Source: Polytrichum commune (taxonomy: Eukaryota > Streptophyta > Polytrichopsida > Polytrichales > Polytrichaceae). Taken from it: 64,000 nucleotides of DNA. Below are positions 59,322 through 64,000 of the stretch, one piece after another (the stretch's first letter is position 1; every line of letters starts with the position of its first letter). A model generated the notes under the pieces. It was not told the DNA's origin, searched no databases, and was given only the letters and a program-made list of their open reading frames with translations. The stretch lies in assembly GCA_950295325.1 (NCBI GenBank), contig OX485808.1, forward strand, positions 43,730,527-43,794,526. Direction: 5' to 3'. The translations under genes and the position numbers were made by a program.

Positions 59322-62300
59322 TCAAATTGCAGTGGAGCCTGAAGCTCGAATCTCAAGCATTTCACTTACATCCACCAGTGTGTCGCAATGACAAATTTTT
59401 GCTGCCTCGTTCTCTGCGTTGAGGACCTCATCTTCGTCACATGCAAACCTTTTCTTTTGAGCCATGAGTAACAGTGAACCAGCCTGCCAGAGTCACACAA
59501 CAATATGATAAACTTGAGCATATGTCTACCTGTTTTCATATACTCAGTAAATAATGTAATACTAGAGCAAGAAAACAATCACATTAAGTTACAATATTTT
59601 CAGTACAGGAATCTGAGAGCGAAAAAGCTATATTCACAGGGAAACTGTTGTCAAAAATAAATTAAGACTATTTTCAGAACAAGAATATGAACCTGGGTTC
59701 CAGCAAGTAGCCAATCATTTAATGGGTGAGAGGCAACAGCCACCACTGGCTCAGAGCATTGGAGTTGCTTCTGCCACTTCTCTTCAGTCTGGGACAGTGT
59801 ATCATGGCTGATAAACAATAGAACACTATTTAAGTTTGTGCAAACTTTATTATAACTTACAAAGTAAATATGGAACTCCATGTGTTTCACATTATAAATT
59901 TTCTGATCATCAATTACCTACACATAGTGAGAGTAAATATTTCAAGAAAAATCATAACAAAATATTGTCAAGAGGTATCACAAACCAGGTGCTGTCAACA
60001 GAACATTCTGAGGTTGGACCAGGAGTAAAATCCAAAACATTGATGTGGCACTTCATTGTACATCCCACAGCATAGACCTGCACAAAATGTTCTACCACCA
60101 ACTGAATAACAATGAAACTAAAGTTACAAAGGAAAAAGTTCAAGTATTTGTCAAATGCATTACTAATCTCACTACACCATTTATGGTATTTAGTGTCACA
60201 CCCACTAATTGCCTATATTATTCCATTCGCCAACATAAGTAACACCTTTAAGTGAAAAAAGGTCTACATCATGAGATTTAGAGTAGCAAATTGGAATACG
60301 TTAGGTGATAGTCTTGCGTTTTATTATGCAAGAGGAAACATTCCCGAGCATAGTAATGGCATTTGTGTACACTTCAGTCAACTTGTAGACCATTGTGTAA
60401 CATAGGCATGCACATCATAACACTATTGAACATACTCATGCCCAGATATTAGTAAGCACACTTGAATGCCAAGTGTCATGAGTTGATACTTATGGTGAAG
60501 TTGCTAATCATCAATGTAACCTAGCATATGCCTCAAATTAGGGTAAGTGACACTATTACGCATGTGACTCTAAATACCGTAAATGGTGTAGTGTAAAATA
60601 CAATAGAAGAGATTGCAATTTGGTGAACTGTAATCTGCAGATTTGAGGATTCTCTACATCAACCCACACGTTTTCACTCTATATATCATCTACTTCATGT
60701 GAGAGCTCCATGACTGGGAGAACCTAACAGTGCATTAGATTTGGTGAATTTTTTTTGTGCTGAACTCAATGGATTTCCATTCTAAACACAACCTTATGAA
60801 CTCACGGAAATCACCACTTACAGGGTAAGATGTGAGCCAGGCAGGCCTCCTGCGCCGAATGCTCAACCAAGGTGCAAAATCTTGTTCTCTGCTATGACAC
60901 ACAATTCAAGTAAGTCAAACTGCGAGTCCATGTTTCGCCGACATCCTTTAAATTGTTTTTAAAAGAGGCCACAATGGACTCAGCTTAATCAAATCTCCAT
61001 AAAAAACTTTTAATCATGTCTCAGCAACTTGTGTGCCTCATCTTGACAGAGATGCACAAACCACTCAAAGATAAAGTCAGTAATCTAGGGTACACTGATC
61101 TCAAGAGACCCAAAATATAACAGTGGATATTGAATTAGAATCTCCAGAGAGAATGAGAGGGTCGCAGTTAAAGCAATTGTAGTACTTACGACCAAGGAGG
61201 TGGAGGACAATGAATGTGTGTTACAGAAAAATCCATCAGATCCAGAACACCTGACCTGCACATCACATTTTCTTGCAAGTTCTTTCAAGGTGACTGTTGA
61301 CAGGATTTTAGACAGTAAACACAAATTCCTGGAAGGCCAGCTGATACATCAGATAAGAGAGTTGACAATATCAATTGTGCATTTAAAAAACAGCTTGATG
61401 AAGCTACCAGAGCTCTTCAAGAAACTCCAACTTTTAAGTGTCTATGTGCTATGTGAAGGTGTCTTCCAGAGACCCTGTGTTATGTATTGCCTTCAAACTT
61501 ACCATCCATTGTTAAGATGGAATCCAAGATGGTGTCCACAAGATGGACTCAAAGATATTGAGTGTATGGAACTATTCTCAATGTTGGTCTGCGCCTGCAG
61601 AACAAGAAAATGCTACATTCAAGGAGTTAGTTTCGGATCCTTAAACTGCAACCAACAGCAGAAATCTTTAGTTATATGATCTTTCTTGGAGGTTCTCAAT
61701 ATGATCAAATTCTAAAATGCCTTCCTCTAAAGGTAACCTGATCTTTATACTTATACTGGTTCTGAAGACAATACCTTCAAGTCAGGAATCCCCTCAAGCA
61801 GTGTAGCCACTTTAAGTGACTTTAGTGGGGGATGATAAACCTGCGACACCCTGACACTGATGAGGCCTCCACCTGGTAGGCATTGCCAAAATAGGACAAT
61901 GACTTCTTACATTCTACAACAAGGGGCAGCTCAAATTGAAATGGCCACCTATCACAAAGACTAGGATAGTACATCCTCTGAAGCAATTTACTAGTTCTCA
62001 TCCAAACTAGGTTTTGCATTTGTCCAAACCACACGGTCTAGAAACTAAAGCAGTCTCAGTAGAAAAATAAAAGTCAAGAATAACTTCAGTCAAATACCTC
62101 GCCAGAGGGCACAAAAGCAGCCCCATCCCTTCCTCCTCGTAGATCCCAAAGAAAAATATTGCCCCGTTCACTGCCTGCAAAAGCAAGCTGCAACCCCAGG
62201 ATGTGAGAGGACTATAAGAATGCTGATCTAGCTTTTCTAGCTTCCTGAGTTCTCACTACATCAAGTATTTGCATTGCAACAAAGCCACTCGAAGTTGAAA

Positions 62301-64000
62301 AGTTCAGGTCAATCATGAAGTTCGCAAAAGATCTAAACTACTATCATCGCCTTGTGGTGCAGAGGACATGACAATTAGCAGCCCCGTGTGTAATCAGAAA
62401 CAAGTTTGACAGTGGCAGAGGTAGACCAAATTGCTGTATATTAGACATGGAAATTCCAGCACAAAGATGCACATGACACAAGATATATGTGAAATGATTA
62501 ATACCACAAGAATAATCTCAAGTGGCCAAGCAAGACCACATGATCTATATAAAGGCTGGACACCCTATTTGCACAAGGATCGAAAAGGCTCCTAAAATGG
62601 AGCCTTCATAAAGTATCAAAACGTCCATTCTATCAACAGAACAGATATTATTTTGAGTACCTGCTCATCCCTTGACAGCTGAAGACTGTTAAGATCCCCT
62701 ACATTTGTATGTGCGGGCAGGGACATAGTAGGCAACTTCCCCACCCTTCTATCCCATATATGCACGTTGTTATCATTACCACAGGCCACCATCCTGGCAA
62801 TGGACATGCCACCATAAAATAACATTCTAATGAGTATGCACAATACCCTTCTCCATATTCTCAGTTGAACAAGAAAAAACTGATCCTCCAATTTACAATA
62901 TTCTTTGATTAAAAGCAACATTTATTTTCTAAAATTACCATTGGAGGGGAAATCCAAGGGGAAATGCAGAGAGCAACTTGAATCCAGATGTTGCGAAACT
63001 ATTTATTATACCTGTCTTTGTTGAGTGTACAGTAAGAGACGTCAAAAAGACTTGCAGGCTGCCCCCTTTGACTTTTGGACTTGAAGTGCAGTATCTGAAA
63101 GTTCATACACAAGTACAATTTTCAGTAAGGATATTAAACAGGTAAGCAGGGTACTACTAGAAGACCTCTATAGCTTAAATAATGCCCAAAGGTCTTAGAC
63201 GTTTCTGTGATTCTTCTCTGCTCCGGCTTTGAAGAAATATACATTATCATTACATGCAAGTGTCATACTGAGAGAAAGATAAAAATATTGTATGATATCC
63301 TGGACAACCTTCAAAATACAGGCAGGATGAAGATTGTGATGACCAATACTTTGTGGATGGACTTGAAGGTTCTGAAGTGGAAGTCTTTTGGTTTAGTACT
63401 GAAACAGGAAGTATCCTGAATGGCTTGATAGTAGGAGGTCGAATTACTCTGAACCAGTGAAGATATGCAAGAAACTATTCTTATGGGTAGGTAACTGTTG
63501 AGGCCTTACTTGACGTGGAACACTGGCGAGACTTTCTACATCATAGAGATACAAACTGCTGCTTCCCGATGCCACACACGCAACCTGTTCAATACGATAA
63601 CAAACAGACTGAGCAACTTTCTCATTCATCCCCAAAACCCACCATCCATCCTCATCATTTGCTCCACATGCTGTGTATTTCTGACCTTGCTCTTAATCAT
63701 CAAAGGCAATAACATTACCATCTGAAGGTGAGGGAAACTATTCTCACACCACTTAAGGAAGGCAGTAGTGCATACAAGTATCATAGACTAGAATCAGAAT
63801 CTCTTTAAAATGAACTATGTAGCTCTCTGAGTGCATGGTAGATGCAGGTTAGCTGAAAAACTGTATACACAATAAAATTTATGCAAAGTGATGTACATTA
63901 CTCACGTTTCATTATATTCACAAAGCCATACCTCTACAGGGTTGTGTGGATTCCATCGCACAGACTCCAGCTTGTGCCGTGTATGGATATGCACATCTGG
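59322..64000 (-). CDS. WD40-repeat protein, 3' part (partial)
   Basis: Twelve minus-strand exons with GT-AG borders and consistent phases: 64,000-63,932 (cut by the window), 63,584-63,510, 63,094-63,012, 62,793-62,661, 62,187-62,098, 61,840-61,775, 61,594-61,503, 61,255-61,190, 60,888-60,822, 60,077-59,986, 59,807-59,693 and 59,483-59,322; 369 residues visible. WD40 blades are seen in ESVRWNPHNPVE, SLYLYDVESL, ACGNDNNVHIWDRR and FAGSERGNIFLWDLRGG. A less regular C-terminal part follows, with GFHLNNGWSGVLDL, HCPPPPW, SIRRRRPAWL and a last blade ASHPLNDWLLAGTQ. WD40 propellers are scaffolds; I recognise a plant WD40 family protein but not its specific role. The last exon may end at a GTAAGT donor (59,369) instead of the TGA at 59,322-59,324, in which case another exon exists. 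No defect is visible. Confidence 0.88.
60170..60593. mobile_element. CACTACACC-type MITE in a WD40 intron, 424 bp
   Basis: Inverted termini of about 30 bp, CACTACACCATTTATGGTAT and CACTACACCATTTACGGTAT with TTAG(T/A)GTCACA continuing. It lies between exons 60,888-60,822 and 60,077-59,986. Related copies at 23.4 kb and 28.2-28.9 kb show it is a mobile family. The flanking bases show no clear target duplication. Confidence 0.85.

Noticed and set aside
61200-61679. A 159-codon plus-strand open frame
   Set aside because: Antisense to two well-supported WD40 exons (61,594-61,503 and 61,255-61,190); no domain of its own.

Overview
The window is nuclear DNA from a land plant. It contains GT-AG introns, a plant-type polypyrimidine-tract-binding protein gene, a plant NLR immune receptor gene, and a dense load of plant-type transposons (Ty3/gypsy and Ty1/copia LTR elements, CACTA, hAT-like and pogo-like DNA elements, MITEs, a tRNA-derived SINE). 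The receptor fuses a protein kinase to NB-ARC and LRRs. That architecture is known as the PNL class of mosses, so a bryophyte or another seed-free plant is plausible, but I cannot fix the lineage from this window.

Layout. (1) 22-3709, minus: the 5' half of a PTB splicing-regulator gene, running out of the left edge. (2) 4.5-11.1 kb: intergenic DNA with a pogo-like element and a 1364-bp CACTA element (TSD CTT) carrying a SINE and an AT-rich palindromic minisatellite. (3) 11.6-12.0 kb: one small unrecognised ORF behind a probable 5' intron. (4) 12.47-20.88 kb: a 5'-truncated Ty3/gypsy element with RNase H-integrase, a long spacer, an extra ~899-codon ORF with a central coiled coil, a polypurine tract and a 1.8-kb LTR. 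Both ORFs stay in one frame but carry nonsense codons that are all consistent with C-to-T change. A near-palindromic word (AGACTATAGTCT and variants) recurs about every 100 bp through the spacer and LTR and again in two related LTR sequences. (5) 20.9-36 kb: repeats, including nested MITEs, 77-bp and 248-bp tandem repeats and GA-headed ~1-kb duplications, without a gene I can defend. (6) 36,075-41,714, plus: the kinase-NB-ARC-LRR gene in three exons, 1779 codons, with fifteen nearly identical 48-residue LRR units and a stop that removes a further open 52 codons. (7) 42-52.2 kb: a degraded LTR followed by an LRR scrap, intergenic DNA, and a solo LTR with perfect TSD CGCAT lodged in a ~170-bp tandem array. 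(8) 52.6-56.0 kb, minus: a chain of relics, namely an unrecognised coding relic, a PER1/PGAP3-like fragment, the last two exons of a YKT6-like SNARE, and a Ty1/copia gag abutting the YKT6 exon in frame. (9) 56,890-57,007: a strong RNA-like hairpin. (10) 59,322-64,000, minus: the 3' part of a WD40-repeat gene in 12 exons, with a MITE in one intron.

The two multi-exon housekeeping-type genes at the edges (PTB, WD40) and the central immune receptor look like the functional or recently functional genes. The receptor would act in pathogen recognition, with the kinase as signalling or decoy module and the expanded LRR array as the ligand-facing part. Everything between is mostly layered transposon insertion and decay. 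All exon models come from reading splice consensus, reading phase and remembered protein families by eye; no alignment or transcript was available.
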